In this document: one piece after another, positions 52,855 to 63,790 of the stretch
How positions within the stretch are numbered: position 1 is the stretch's first letter
Layout: every line of letters starts with the position of its first letter
Source of the DNA: Oscillospiraceae bacterium
Lineage (GTDB): Bacteria; Bacillota; Clostridia; Oscillospirales; CAG-272
Reading direction: 5' to 3'
Length of the DNA stretch: 64,000 nucleotides
Assembly (NCBI GenBank): GCA_015064445.1
Contig: SVSE01000008.1
Coordinates: forward strand, 23,827 to 87,826
The notes under the pieces: generated by a model
Database searches by the model: none
The model's input: the letters and a program-made list of their open reading frames with translations, nothing else
Told to the model about the DNA's origin: nothing
Position numbers and translations under genes: made by a program

Positions 52855-52924
52855 TTTTGCACCTCTCCTTGGTAACAATATTTAACACATATAGATTTTA
52901 ACATTATATATACAATTTGTCAAT

Positions 52925-52954
52925 AAAAAATCGCACGCGAGGCGTGCGATTTTT
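52925..52954 (-). terminator. Terminator of the BspA-like gene
   Basis: AAAAATCGCACGC / GCGTGCGATTTTT, 13-bp stem with a 3-nt loop. Confidence 0.9.
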
Positions 52955-52960
52955 GGTTTA

Positions 52961-55900
52961 TTATTGCTGCTCCTTCTGGCTTGGCATTACATAGTCGCCA
53001 AGGTTAGAAAGGTCCTTGCCTGCTGGTGTTGCAACGGACTCATAGGTTACTGTGTAAAGTGTGTCGTTACCAAGTGTTACCTTTTCGTCAGCGCACTGTG
53101 TGGTTTGAGATTGAATAAATTCAACTGCTTCACCGTCCACATAAGCGTAGAGTGCAATTACAAGTGAAACCTCTCTTGCATCTCCTACAAAGCCTGTGAT
53201 TGTGATATTGAGATTTGTATATCTCGATTCGCTCATATCAACCTGCAAGCACTTTTCGGCATTAACCTTACCACCGAGGAAGAATGACTCCTTGCCGTCA
53301 AGATACTTTGGATTTACCATCATTACACCGAAGTTGAGCTTGTTTTCAGCGTTTACTCTGTTGTACTCGTTCAATTCGTCGAGGTTTACAACATAACCGC
53401 CGCTAATACCGTCATTTGCACTAATCTTTGTTGAGAAGCCATCGCCTGCTACAAAGATAGGCTTTGTTGTGTCTTCCTTGTCGATTACCGTACAACCAAC
53501 GTTCGAGCATCCGTAGCGGTATTCTCCGTTTACAAGGAAGCTTTCATATACGAGTGTTTCGTAGATTTCGTGTACCATGGCAATAATCTTTTCGGTACAG
53601 TTAGGGTCGCTTGTACACTTGTGCTCAGTGGTACAGTCGTTATCCTTTTCGAAGATATGCTTGCCTGTTGCAGTACCTTCTACCTCAGCCTCACCAAGCT
53701 CATAGCCGCAGAAACAGAAGCGGTTTCCGTAAGCATTTGCAATACATGTTGCTTCTTTTGTAAGAACAGCAGCATCAGGGCTTGAAACGTGAAGATCTTT
53801 TGCGTTCAATCCCTCTTGTAACGTTGCCTTGAGCACAGGCATTTTATTGTCGCTTGCTGAGCCCTCGAAGTTTATCAAATACTTTTGTGCGCCACCCTCT
53901 GCATGACAGAAGATAACGTACATTTCAACTTGATTTCTATAATTAGCGTTACTTGTATTGTACCAAGTACCGATTGTGGTATCGTCAAAACCGGTGTTTG
54001 CCTCATTTGCAAACATATAAGTTACGTAGTTAGTATTGCCTTGGTCTCTTTGGAATGAAATACGGTCTATTTTGCCAAGGAATACGATTGTTATTGGATT
54101 TTCAGCAGTTCCACAGCCATGGAATAAGCCTGCCGGCAAGGTGTCTCCTCTTTGGTCAGGGTTTCTGGTATTAGAAATATCGTCAAATCCGGTAAAGCCC
54201 TCCGGCAAAACAAGATATTTGTTAAGGTTTGTACAACCTACAAACGCAAGGTCATCGTTGCTATAGCTTGTAACATGTCCGTCAGCAGTCATAGAATGGT
54301 TACTGTTACGGTTATGTGTTCCACAAATTATCTGCAAGGTTTCGGGGAAATAGTAAACGTCCGGCTTTTCAGGCACAACGAAGGTTTCGGGCGTATAGAA
54401 ATCTCCATCCTCGTTTATAACGCTGAACGGCTCGTTTACGAAGTACATATTAACACAGTTTACAAAGGTAGGAGCATCTCCCGACGAATCGCTCTTGTTT
54501 CCGGTAATTTCGATTAAGGCTTCGCCAAGATAAACCGCCTTAAGAGACGTACACTTTCCAAACGATCCGTTTCCTATCTTTGTAGTATTTGCAGGCAAAG
54601 AAATCGCTTGCAATGACGAACAATTGTAGAATGTAAAATGCGTACTCATACTAAACGAATTTTGATTGTCGCCAAAATCCACGAATTGAAGCGAGGTACA
54701 ATCCCTAAACGCATTTCCGTTAGTCAAGCCTGTCAAGGTTGTAGGGAATTGTACGGTAACCAAGCTCGAGCAACCGGCAAATGCACTTCCGCCAAGATTT
54801 GTAATCTTTGTGTCCACCAAATTCATTTCAACAAGCGCGGAGCATCCGTCAAACGCATAGCCGTTAATAGTTTTAACGCCACTATGGAAGACAACCTTTT
54901 CAAGGTTTACACAACCTTGGAATGTATTGCCTTTTATCTCTGTCATTTTTTCAGGAATAACGATTTCCTTTATTCCCGTTCTGGCAAGAACACCGTTTCC
55001 AAAGAAGTTTTGAGTATAATTAGACGGAATTGTAAATTGTGTAATTGAAGAACATCCCGCAAATGCATAGCTTCCTATGTACGTTATATGAGGCTGGAAC
55101 GTCGTTATAACGAGAGATGTGCAATTTTCGAACATACTCTCTGCAAGCTTTGTCATAGTTGAAGGGATAGTAATCTCCTTTATTCCCAAGCCGTAGAAGG
55201 TACCCTTTGGGACAGTGGTTACACCCTCGCTGATTGTAAGCTCGGTAATGCAAGATGCACCGGCAAACGCATAGCTTTTACCGCCTATATTCGAAACAAA
55301 CGCCTCGTCAACTACAAGGCTTGTTACAAGCTTGTCGCCAACATACAGATTGTTTGCGTAAATCAGCGGACTTGCATCAACACCCGAGAAGGTTATGCTG
55401 TTTGAAGCCCAATGTTCAATACTTGAAACGATAACCTTTTCCATATTATCGCATCCATAAAAGCAATTCGTATTAAACTTTATCGTACTTCCTGCAGGAA
55501 TGGTAACGCTCTTAAGGTAATCATAGCCATAGAAGGCATACTTTTGAACCTCGGCTACATTCAAGGTAATATGCTCAACCAGGGTTCCGTTTGCATAAAG
55601 CTTAGCGCCTTCGATTTGGAGAGGATTACCGTATTTTGTTCCGTTAAATGTTATTCCGAACCAATTGTTAATGTTGGAAATGTAAATGCTCTCGATTGGG
55701 TTGTTGGTAAAGACTTCGTTGTCAAAATAAGTAACCTTGTCGCCTATTGTAACAGTAGTCAAATTAGAACAATATTCGAAAGCTCGATAGTTTACCGTTG
55801 TAACATCGTTTCCAAGAACAATCTCAACAATATTTTTTTGGTTTCGGAACGAAGCTGTTTCCTTGGGAAGGGTCGTAACACCCTTTGGAATTTCAAGTCT

Positions 55901-56194
55901 TATGATTTTGCTCTTATCATACTTCTTGTATGTTGCCACCGCATTGAGTTTTGAAAAATCAAGAGTAAATGTTGCAGCATCCTTAACAATGTAGCTTGAA
56001 GGATAAGTGTGATACTCCGAGCCATCGTACAATACAACTCTCGATGTTGTATCGTTTGCCATACCTGTAAGGTCGATGCCGTCAAGTGTTTCGAGTGTGC
56101 CAAACTCGTTTGTTGTCGCAGCGCCTGCTGAGATTGCAAAAATGCAAACGACGCTCATCAAAGCAACAACGAAAAGCATTAATTTCTTTTTCAT
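52961..56194 (-). CDS. BspA-like leucine-rich-repeat surface protein
   Basis: 1077 residues. It has a Sec signal peptide (about 1-26, ending SAGA) and then about 20 LRR_5 (BspA-type) repeats (about 80-800), each with a pattern of FXXCXXLXXIXXPXXVXXIGXXAFXGC. Near 860-960 there are Cys pairs in the style of the lipoprotein at 1-1385. The last ~150 residues form a separate domain (TKISANDGISGG..., LNFGVMMVNP, LQVDMSESRYTNL) that reappears in the protein at 62360. No LPXTG or transmembrane anchor is visible. BspA-type proteins bind host matrix or other cells. Promoter has a nearby G9 tract. It lies between prmA and rsmE. Confidence 0.85.
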   Translation of the reverse strand: MKKKLMLFVVALMSVVCIFAISAGAATTNEFGTLETLDGIDLTGMANDTTSRVVLYDGSEYHTYPSSYIVKDAATFTLDFSKLNAVATYKKYDKSKIIRLEIPKGVTTLPKETASFRNQKNIVEIVLGNDVTTVNYRAFEYCSNLTTVTIGDKVTYFDNEVFTNNPIESIYISNINNWFGITFNGTKYGNPLQIEGAKLYANGTLVEHITLNVAEVQKYAFYGYDYLKSVTIPAGSTIKFNTNCFYGCDNMEKVIVSSIEHWASNSITFSGVDASPLIYANNLYVGDKLVTSLVVDEAFVSNIGGKSYAFAGASCITELTISEGVTTVPKGTFYGLGIKEITIPSTMTKLAESMFENCTSLVITTFQPHITYIGSYAFAGCSSITQFTIPSNYTQNFFGNGVLARTGIKEIVIPEKMTEIKGNTFQGCVNLEKVVFHSGVKTINGYAFDGCSALVEMNLVDTKITNLGGSAFAGCSSLVTVQFPTTLTGLTNGNAFRDCTSLQFVDFGDNQNSFSMSTHFTFYNCSSLQAISLPANTTKIGNGSFGKCTSLKAVYLGEALIEITGNKSDSSGDAPTFVNCVNMYFVNEPFSVINEDGDFYTPETFVVPEKPDVYYFPETLQIICGTHNRNSNHSMTADGHVTSYSNDDLAFVGCTNLNKYLVLPEGFTGFDDISNTRNPDQRGDTLPAGLFHGCGTAENPITIVFLGKIDRISFQRDQGNTNYVTYMFANEANTGFDDTTIGTWYNTSNANYRNQVEMYVIFCHAEGGAQKYLINFEGSASDNKMPVLKATLQEGLNAKDLHVSSPDAAVLTKEATCIANAYGNRFCFCGYELGEAEVEGTATGKHIFEKDNDCTTEHKCTSDPNCTEKIIAMVHEIYETLVYESFLVNGEYRYGCSNVGCTVIDKEDTTKPIFVAGDGFSTKISANDGISGGYVVNLDELNEYNRVNAENKLNFGVMMVNPKYLDGKESFFLGGKVNAEKCLQVDMSESRYTNLNITITGFVGDAREVSLVIALYAYVDGEAVEFIQSQTTQCADEKVTLGNDTLYTVTYESVATPAGKDLSNLGDYVMPSQKEQQ

Positions 56195-56244
56195 AATTTC
56201 CTCTCTTTCGCGTAGAACGCAAAATTATATAATTATACATAATA

Positions 56245-56273
56245 ATTATATCATATATCAGCGTATTCGTCAA
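56245..56273 (-). promoter_or_regulatory. Promoter of the BspA-like gene
   Basis: Minus-strand TTGACG (56273-56268), 17-nt spacer ending in TATGA, consensus TATAAT (56250-56245). A poly-G tract begins about 20 nt upstream of the -35 box. Confidence 0.75.
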
Positions 56274-56292
56274 TATGCACAATAAACAAATA

Positions 56293-56301
56293 CCCCCCCC
56301 C
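56293..56301. repeat. Homopolymeric C9 (G9 on the minus strand) tract
   Basis: Nine consecutive C on the plus strand, bounded by TA on both sides, upstream of the BspA-like promoter. It adjoins a perfect 10-bp inverted repeat (56303-56312 with 56318-56327). It is the only such tract I saw in the window. Confidence 0.85.
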
Positions 56302-56372
56302 TATTTTTGTGCTTTTTGCACAAAAATATCCAACTCGACCGTTTGGAAGAGGACTTTGCCTTGCATAAAAAG

Positions 56373-56407
56373 CAAAAAGAGCTCTGACGTTCGGTCAAAG
56401 CCCTTTT
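56373..56407 (-). terminator. Terminator of the hrcA-grpE-dnaK-dnaJ-prmA unit
   Basis: GGGCTTTGAC / GTCAGAGCTC stem (with G-U pairs) around CGAAC, then TTTTTG on the minus strand. Confidence 0.75.
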
Positions 56408-56416
56408 AATTTTGAT

Positions 56417-57343
56417 TTATTTCTTTTGAACTGTGATTGCGCACCAGCCATTTTCGTGAATTTCCTCCACGATTTTGAAGCCGTTTTCGGAGATTGATGC
56501 ATAAACATCATCACATCTTTCATCGATTATTCCCGAAAGAATAAGTCTTGTGTCGTTATGCATAAATGCACCGATATCGGGAAGCAGACGGATTATGATA
56601 TCTGCCACAATGTTCGCTGTAATAACATCATATGTACCATTTGCAACGCCCTTTAAAAGGTCGGAAACGCCACATTCGATATTTGTAACATCATTGTCCT
56701 TGACATTCTCTCTTGCAACCTTTACAGCCACAGGGTCGATGTCATACGCGAAGCATTCCTTTGCCCCAAGCTTTGAGGCGCAAATTGCAAGAATACCACT
56801 TCCACAGCCTACATCGAGCATTTTGCTCTCGCTATTTACATATTTTTCAAGCAAGGTAGCGCAAAGACGAGTTGTTTCGTGAGTTCCTGTGCCGAATGCC
56901 ATACCTGGGTCCATTTTTACAATAACCTTGTTTTCATCGCCCTCGTATTTTTCCCACATAGGCACTACAACGAGTCTTTCGCCTATCTCAATTGGCTTGT
57001 AATATTGCTTCCACGAATTAGCCCAATCGTCCTCGCAAAGTGAAATAAGCTCGAGGGAGTGTTCGATTTTGAGGGCATCAAGGCGCTCACGCAAGTACAT
57101 TGTATAGTACTCAGTTGGCTTATCTGCGCTCACATAAATTGAAACGGAAGCGACTGTTCTATCTGCATTAAGCACGCTTTCATCAATTAGGTCACCATAC
57201 ACTCCGTCAAGGATTCTATCCTCAATGTCGGAGTAGTCCTCGATTTGCAAGCCATTTGAGAGCATACTCATAACTGCGCACACATTGTCGAGGTTTTCGG
57301 TCTTGGAGGTAACCTTTATTTGTATCCATTGATTGTTTTCCAT
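56417..57343 (-). CDS. prmA: Ribosomal protein L11 methyltransferase
   Basis: PrmA trimethylates L11. The 308-residue protein has an N-terminal ferredoxin-like domain and a class I SAM methyltransferase: GTGTHETTRLCATLLEKY near residue 170, motif I LDVGCGSGILAI near 193 and the TANIVADIIIRLLP segment near 245. AGAGG lies before the ATG, which directly follows the dnaJ stop codon (TAA ATG). The position after dnaJ is conserved in Bacillota. Confidence 0.95.
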   Translation of the reverse strand: MENNQWIQIKVTSKTENLDNVCAVMSMLSNGLQIEDYSDIEDRILDGVYGDLIDESVLNADRTVASVSIYVSADKPTEYYTMYLRERLDALKIEHSLELISLCEDDWANSWKQYYKPIEIGERLVVVPMWEKYEGDENKVIVKMDPGMAFGTGTHETTRLCATLLEKYVNSESKMLDVGCGSGILAICASKLGAKECFAYDIDPVAVKVARENVKDNDVTNIECGVSDLLKGVANGTYDVITANIVADIIIRLLPDIGAFMHNDTRLILSGIIDERCDDVYASISENGFKIVEEIHENGWCAITVQKK

Positions 57344-58483
57344 TTATCCTCTTTTCTTGAAGCGTCCGAAAAATCCGTTCTTTTTAGACGAATCCTTTTC
57401 CTTGTAGCTTCCCGCAAAGGTGCGAAGAAGCTCCTTTTGCTCCTCGGTTAGATTTCTTGGTGTTTCAACTACTGCCTTTACATAAAGATTGCCCTTTGAG
57501 CTTCTGCCATAGACATCTGCAACGCCCTTTCCCTTGATTGTGAAAATGGTGTCGGTTTGAGTGCCCTCTGGAATGTCATAGTCAATCTCGCCATCAAGTG
57601 TTGGAATCTTTATAGTCGCGCCAAGCGCTGCCTCAGCAAAGGAAAGCGAAACATCACAGTAGAGGTCCTTACCATCACGCTCAAATATTGCGTGTGGGCG
57701 CACGGAAACCTGCACAATAAGGTCTCCTGCTCTACCACCGTTTTTGCCCTCATTGCCAAGTCCACGCACGGTAACGCTCATTCTATCATCAATTCCTGCT
57801 GGGATTTCGATTTTTTCAGTTCTCTTAATTCTAATCATTCCCTTGCCATTACAGTTCTTGCAAGGATTTTTGATTATCTTACCTGTTCCGTTACAGTTAG
57901 GACACGCACTCTCGCTTTGCATAATGCCAAACATTGTGCGCTGCTGTGTTACAACACGACCTGTTCCCGAGCAAGCGCTACATTTATCAGCACTTGTGCC
58001 CTTTTGAGCGCCCGAGCCACCACAGTCAGGACAATTTTCAATTCTATTAAAGGAAATTTCCTTCTTACAGCCAAAGGCTGCCTCCTCAAAGGAAATAACA
58101 ATATGTGCGCTTATATCTGCGCCATTTACAGGACCATTTGCCCTGCGTGAGCTTGACCTTGATGAGCCAAAGCCACCGCCAAAAATATCGCCAAAGCCAC
58201 TGAAAATGTCGCTAAAATCAAAGCCTCCGCCTTGAGAATAGCCACCTCCACCTGCCTCGAATGCAGCGTGTCCATAGGCGTCATATTTAGCTTTTTTGTC
58301 AGCATCGGAGAGGACTCCGTATGCTTCGTTTATTTCCTTGAACCTCTGCTCTGCCTCGGCATTGCCTGGATTCATATCAGGATGATATTTTTTCGCAAGA
58401 GAGCGATACGCCTTCTTTATTTCATCAGCGCTTGCGCCCTTTTGTATGCCCAAGACCTCATAATAATCTCTTTTGTTTGCCAT
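57344..58483 (-). CDS. dnaJ: Chaperone DnaJ (Hsp40)
   Basis: 379 residues. The J domain has HPDMNPGN near residue 33 (the HPD motif that stimulates DnaK ATPase). It is followed by a Gly/Phe-rich linker (about 75-125) and a zinc-binding region with four CXXCXGXG-type repeats ([32 protein letters not shown] near 150-215). The C-terminal substrate-binding domains end near 350, and the tail is basic. This is a type I DnaJ. It is separated from dnaK by 87 nt containing a hairpin (58522-58560). Confidence 0.97.
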   Translation of the reverse strand: MANKRDYYEVLGIQKGASADEIKKAYRSLAKKYHPDMNPGNAEAEQRFKEINEAYGVLSDADKKAKYDAYGHAAFEAGGGGYSQGGGFDFSDIFSGFGDIFGGGFGSSRSSSRRANGPVNGADISAHIVISFEEAAFGCKKEISFNRIENCPDCGGSGAQKGTSADKCSACSGTGRVVTQQRTMFGIMQSESACPNCNGTGKIIKNPCKNCNGKGMIRIKRTEKIEIPAGIDDRMSVTVRGLGNEGKNGGRAGDLIVQVSVRPHAIFERDGKDLYCDVSLSFAEAALGATIKIPTLDGEIDYDIPEGTQTDTIFTIKGKGVADVYGRSSKGNLYVKAVVETPRNLTEEQKELLRTFAGSYKEKDSSKKNGFFGRFKKRG

Positions 58484-58521
58484 ATTTATACCTTTATGTC
58501 AAATTTTTATACCTTAATAAC

Positions 58522-58560
58522 GCACATTAGGAACTCGCTTTCGCGAATTCCTAAGTGTGT
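58522..58560. other. Hairpin in the dnaK-dnaJ intergenic space
   Basis: Imperfect ~16-bp stem (CACATTAGGAACTCGC with GCGAATTCCTAAGTGTG) and a 4-nt loop. There is no T run on the minus strand, so it is a candidate processing or mRNA-stability element, not a clear terminator. Confidence 0.5.
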
Positions 58561-58570
58561 AATTTGCAAA

Positions 58571-60406
<1,836 letters not shown>

Positions 60407-60415
60407 TTATCAAAT

Positions 60416-60910
60416 TTAGTTTGCGACCTTTACCATCGCGTATCTTATTACTCTATCTCCATAGAGGTAGCCCTTTTGGAAAACCTCAACGATTTCGCCC
60501 TCGCCAAGGGACTCATCGTCTATGTGCATTACTGCATTATGGAAATTAGGGTCAAAGGTTTTTGCCTCTATCTCTGTTACTCCCATTTTATTAAGAGTTT
60601 CCTTCATTGAGGCAATGATGAGGTTAATTCCCTCGCCCATCTTCTCATCAGAGGCGAAGGCGGTTATTCTTTCTATATTGTCGATTACAGGCAAAATGCT
60701 CTTTATCGCGTCCATATAAGCATCTGCATATATTCCATCGCGCTCCTTTGCAGTGCGCTTTCTGAAATTGTCATATTCAGCGAGTGTGCGAAGGAACTTA
60801 TCGTTAGCCTCGGCATATTTTGCCTCTGCCTCCTCAGCCCTCTTATTCGCCTCGTCAAGCTGTGCTGTATCGACGCTCTGCTCGCACTCTATCTTTTCTT
60901 CCTTTTTCAT
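60416..60910 (-). CDS. grpE: Nucleotide exchange factor GrpE
   Basis: 164 residues. A charged coiled coil (about 10-60, with AEYDNFRKRTAKERD) is followed by the four-helix and beta-domain part (SILPVIDNIERI near 75, MGVTEIEAKTFDPNFHNAV near 118, EVFQKGYLYGDRVIRYAMVKVA at the end). GrpE releases ADP from DnaK. The ATG overlaps the hrcA stop (TAATG) and has AGAGGAGC in front. Confidence 0.96.
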   Translation of the reverse strand: MKKEEKIECEQSVDTAQLDEANKRAEEAEAKYAEANDKFLRTLAEYDNFRKRTAKERDGIYADAYMDAIKSILPVIDNIERITAFASDEKMGEGINLIIASMKETLNKMGVTEIEAKTFDPNFHNAVMHIDDESLGEGEIVEVFQKGYLYGDRVIRYAMVKVAN

Positions 60911-62001
60911 TAGCTCCTCTTTTCCTTGTCATGAAATTCTGCCTGTGGAAGCATTGTTGGTATTTCTGACAGATTATTTATCTCGGCTGACAGCTTATCA
61001 ATTGTTGCAAGCACCTTTGAATAGTCCATTCTACAAGGTCCGATAATTGCTATCGCGCCTATCGTTTTGCCACCGAGCTTAAGATTCTTATAGATAAGCG
61101 TTGAGTTATCCATAATCTTAACCATATTTTCGCTACCGATAAACACCTTTGTTTCATCGTCGCTTTGGTCAATTGTGCTGACTGCCTTTATAATGTCGCT
61201 CTTATCCTCAAATGTGGAAATCATCTGCTGAAGTCTATCGAGATTTTTATATTCTGGATATTGCAAGAGTCTATTAAGTCCCTCGACTCTAACCTCAGAG
61301 CCAAGCTCGTTCATAGTTTCATAAATGCTCTTTACAACAATTCCGATAATCTCAGGACATTCAGAGAGGCTTTGCTCCATCTTCATAATAAGAGATATAT
61401 TAATATCGTCAATGCTCACACCGGAAAGCACCTCGTTCAAAACAAGCGAGAGCTTATCAATTACAGCCTTTGTTATCTCGAAGTGTGGCTTTATATTCTT
61501 TGTCTTTACTGCATCAGAGCCCGATGCAACCATAACAAGAATAAAGCTGTGAGGGTCAAGATACATAGCCTCGTAGCGTCTTATCGTAATGCTCGATGGG
61601 CGAGGTCGAAGTGATACTGCTGTGTAATTAGTCATAGCAGATGCAGCCTTTCTCGCATTCTCGAGAATCTTATCGATTTCCGACATCTTAACGGAGAGCA
61701 TCTTGTTTAAGTCCTCTGCCTCCTTGCTCGTCATATCGTACTGATGAACCAGGGTATCAACATAGAATCGATAGCCAAGCTCTGATGGAATACGACCTGC
61801 CGAGGTATGAGGCTGTTCGAGATAGCCAAGCTCCTCAAGCTCTGCCATTTCGTTACGAATGGTGGCGGAGGAATACTGAATATTTGCCTCTTGTGTAAGA
61901 TACTTTGAGCCAACGGGCTCTCCATTCTTAATATGCGCCTCTATTATTGCTTTCAGAATTGATCTTTTTCTTTCGCTAAGCTCCGCATAATCAAGCTCCA
62001 T
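60910..62001 (-). CDS. hrcA: Heat-inducible transcription repressor HrcA
   Basis: HrcA binds CIRCE operators and needs GroEL to stay active. The 363-residue protein has the N-terminal winged helix (LSERKRSILKAIIEAHIKNGEPVGSKYLT, then ATIRNEMAELEELGYLEQPHTSAGRIPS near residues 50-77) and the C-terminal GAF-like dimer domain. AAAGGAGG lies before the ATG. First gene of the heat-shock operon. Two CIRCE-like sites flank its promoter, so it is autoregulated. Confidence 0.97.
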   Translation of the reverse strand: MELDYAELSERKRSILKAIIEAHIKNGEPVGSKYLTQEANIQYSSATIRNEMAELEELGYLEQPHTSAGRIPSELGYRFYVDTLVHQYDMTSKEAEDLNKMLSVKMSEIDKILENARKAASAMTNYTAVSLRPRPSSITIRRYEAMYLDPHSFILVMVASGSDAVKTKNIKPHFEITKAVIDKLSLVLNEVLSGVSIDDINISLIMKMEQSLSECPEIIGIVVKSIYETMNELGSEVRVEGLNRLLQYPEYKNLDRLQQMISTFEDKSDIIKAVSTIDQSDDETKVFIGSENMVKIMDNSTLIYKNLKLGGKTIGAIAIIGPCRMDYSKVLATIDKLSAEINNLSEIPTMLPQAEFHDKEKRS

Positions 62002-62028
62002 AACAGCTTTTACCTCCTTTTTTAGATT

Positions 62029-62055
62029 TTAGCACTCTTTTTGGTCGATTGCTAA
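62029..62055. promoter_or_regulatory. CIRCE element (proximal)
   Basis: TTAGCACTC-N9-GATTGCTAA, one mismatch to the consensus TTAGCACTC-N9-GAGTGCTAA. It is in the hrcA leader just downstream of the promoter. Operator for HrcA. Confidence 0.9.
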
Positions 62056-62067
62056 TCTCTATACATA

Positions 62068-62096
62068 AATATATCACTCTTCGGCTTCTTTGTCAA
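62068..62096 (-). promoter_or_regulatory. Promoter of the hrcA operon
   Basis: Minus-strand TTGACA (62096-62091), 17-nt spacer ending in GTGA, TATATT (62073-62068), lying between the two CIRCE elements. Confidence 0.75.
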
Positions 62097-62124
62097 TAGG
62101 TTTTTTGAAAAAATTTTAGATTTT

Positions 62125-62151
62125 TTAGCAATCTTAGCTTTTTAGTGCTAA
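62125..62151. promoter_or_regulatory. CIRCE-like element (distal)
   Basis: TTAGCAATC-N9-TAGTGCTAA, two mismatches to the CIRCE consensus, about 29 nt upstream of the -35 box. Together with the proximal site it brackets the promoter. Confidence 0.65.
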
Positions 62152-62200
62152 AATCTATTTTTGCCCGATTTTTCTACATTATTTATATATATAGATAACA

Positions 62201-62228
62201 AAAAATCCCCACAAAAGTGAGGATTTTT
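62201..62228. terminator. Second terminator-like hairpin between LRR gene and hrcA
   Basis: AAAAATCC and GGATTTTT with inner CAC/GTG and one mismatch, T runs on both strands. It may insulate the heat-shock promoter from readthrough. Confidence 0.55.
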
Positions 62229-62306
62229 AACCTTTAATATTTGAATTTTACGGTTTGACCGATCAAACACAAATCGAGCCAAGCACAAGCCTATATTAAA
62301 AATAGA

Positions 62307-62356
62307 AAGAGCAAGAGTAAAAGGAGAGCTTCCTTTTGTTCTTGCTCTTGTTTTTT
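62307..62356 (-). terminator. Terminator of the truncated LRR gene
   Basis: AGAGCAAGA / TCTTGCTCT outer stem and AAAAGGA / TCCTTTT inner stem, with A/T runs. Confidence 0.75.
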
Positions 62357-62359
62357 ATT

Positions 62360-63790
62360 TTATTCTCCGGAAAATTCCTTAACCTTGCCGATTGTTACTA
62401 CATTGAGAGTAGTATCTCTTTTGCAGAATCCTGCGTATGGCGCGTTTTCCTCATAGTCCTTTTGGAAATAGGTTACATTTTCCTCATCATCCTTAGCATG
62501 TACATAGCCTGCAATTACAAGTCCAAGCTCTGTGTGCTGAGTGTTACTCATATCAAAGCCCGTGATAAGGCAGGTAAAGTAGGAATAGGTTCTCGCCTCC
62601 ATTACCACTTGAATTCCCTTGCCGTTAGCCGTGTTAAGCTTGCCATCCTTAAGGAATGATTCTTGAACATGATTTTGGTTAGCGATAATTATACCGAACA
62701 CAAGCTCCTTCTCATAGGTTTCGTAGAGAGCAAGAGCTGTTGTGTTAATCTTGAACTTTGCGCTAATGCCCGTCTTATCGCCCAATCTGTACGAAAAGCC
62801 TTCAGGTGCAAACATCGCCTCAAGTTTTTCCGTTTTATCAAGAGCCTTGCAGTTCTCGTTTGAGCAATATGTCAAGTGATTGCCTGCGCTAAGAAATCCG
62901 TTTTCATAATCAACGCTATGCGCTTCAACATGTGATTTCGCCTCGAGCGATACTCTTGTGCAATTGCCTCTACCGCATAGAAGCTCTGTTTCACAGTTGA
63001 AATCATCGTTTGCTACACTACATTCGCTGTCGTAGAACGCATCACATATATTATAGTCGTACACTATATATCTTCCACTTTTAGTTGCCAGATCATTATA
63101 TTCGGAGAGACTTTTTTGAGTTGCATTAACAAATGCGCCATTACCGCTTGTATCGGATGCAGAAACAAGTGTGGCGAGCTGAGCCTTAGTACCTGCATAA
63201 TAGAAGACGCCATTACTTGCAAAATTATAAAAGGTTTCGGCTAGTATTGCAGAAAGAGTGGTAGGAATATATATTTCCTTAAGGCTCGTGCATCCTCTAA
63301 ATTGCTTTTGTCCCAAGCTCGTAAGAGACGCGCCAAGTCTAACAGTTTTTATTTGCGTGCAACCGTTAAATGCTGACCTTCCAAGAGTTGTTACAGAATT
63401 TGGGATTACAAGATTTTCAAAATTGAGATTAGAGCATCGTATAAACGCATAGTCATCGATTACCTTTATGCCCTCAGGAATAACGATTTCCATATTAAGG
63501 CTTGTGCAATCGTAGAACAAGCCGTTAGGAATTGTTCCTTCATTCTCTGCAAGGAGCGCAAACCACTCGTTTATCCCGTCCACGCGCTCAAGAGAGGTAC
63601 AGCCATTAAAGAAGTTTTTTGAGTTTTCAAAGGCTTCAAAGCAGCTTGGCAGACTAACCCATTCAAGCGAGGTTGCGCCTTGGAACGCTGCGCCCTCTAT
63701 AGATTTTACGTTAGTGTATGAAAGGTCGCAATATTGAAGCTTTGTACAACCATAGAAGGCACCCGTTAAAGACCTCAACTGAACACCCAT
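62360..63790 (-). pseudogene. BspA-like LRR protein lacking its N-terminal part
   Basis: 476 residues from an ATG at 63790. About seven LRR_5 repeats (residues 1-225, AFYGC, AFQGA, FNGC, FYDC, FIRC, FNGC, FRGC) are followed by Cys-rich sequence and the C-terminal domain also found in the 52961 protein (GISAKFKINTTALA, ELVFGIIIANQNH, YFTCLITGFDM). There is no signal peptide or ribosome site at the ATG. The frame continues upstream for 11 more codons to a TAA at 63826, with LRR-like residues. The 5' end is therefore probably lost, frame-shifted or located beyond an assembly break. It is most likely a remnant. Confidence 0.65.
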
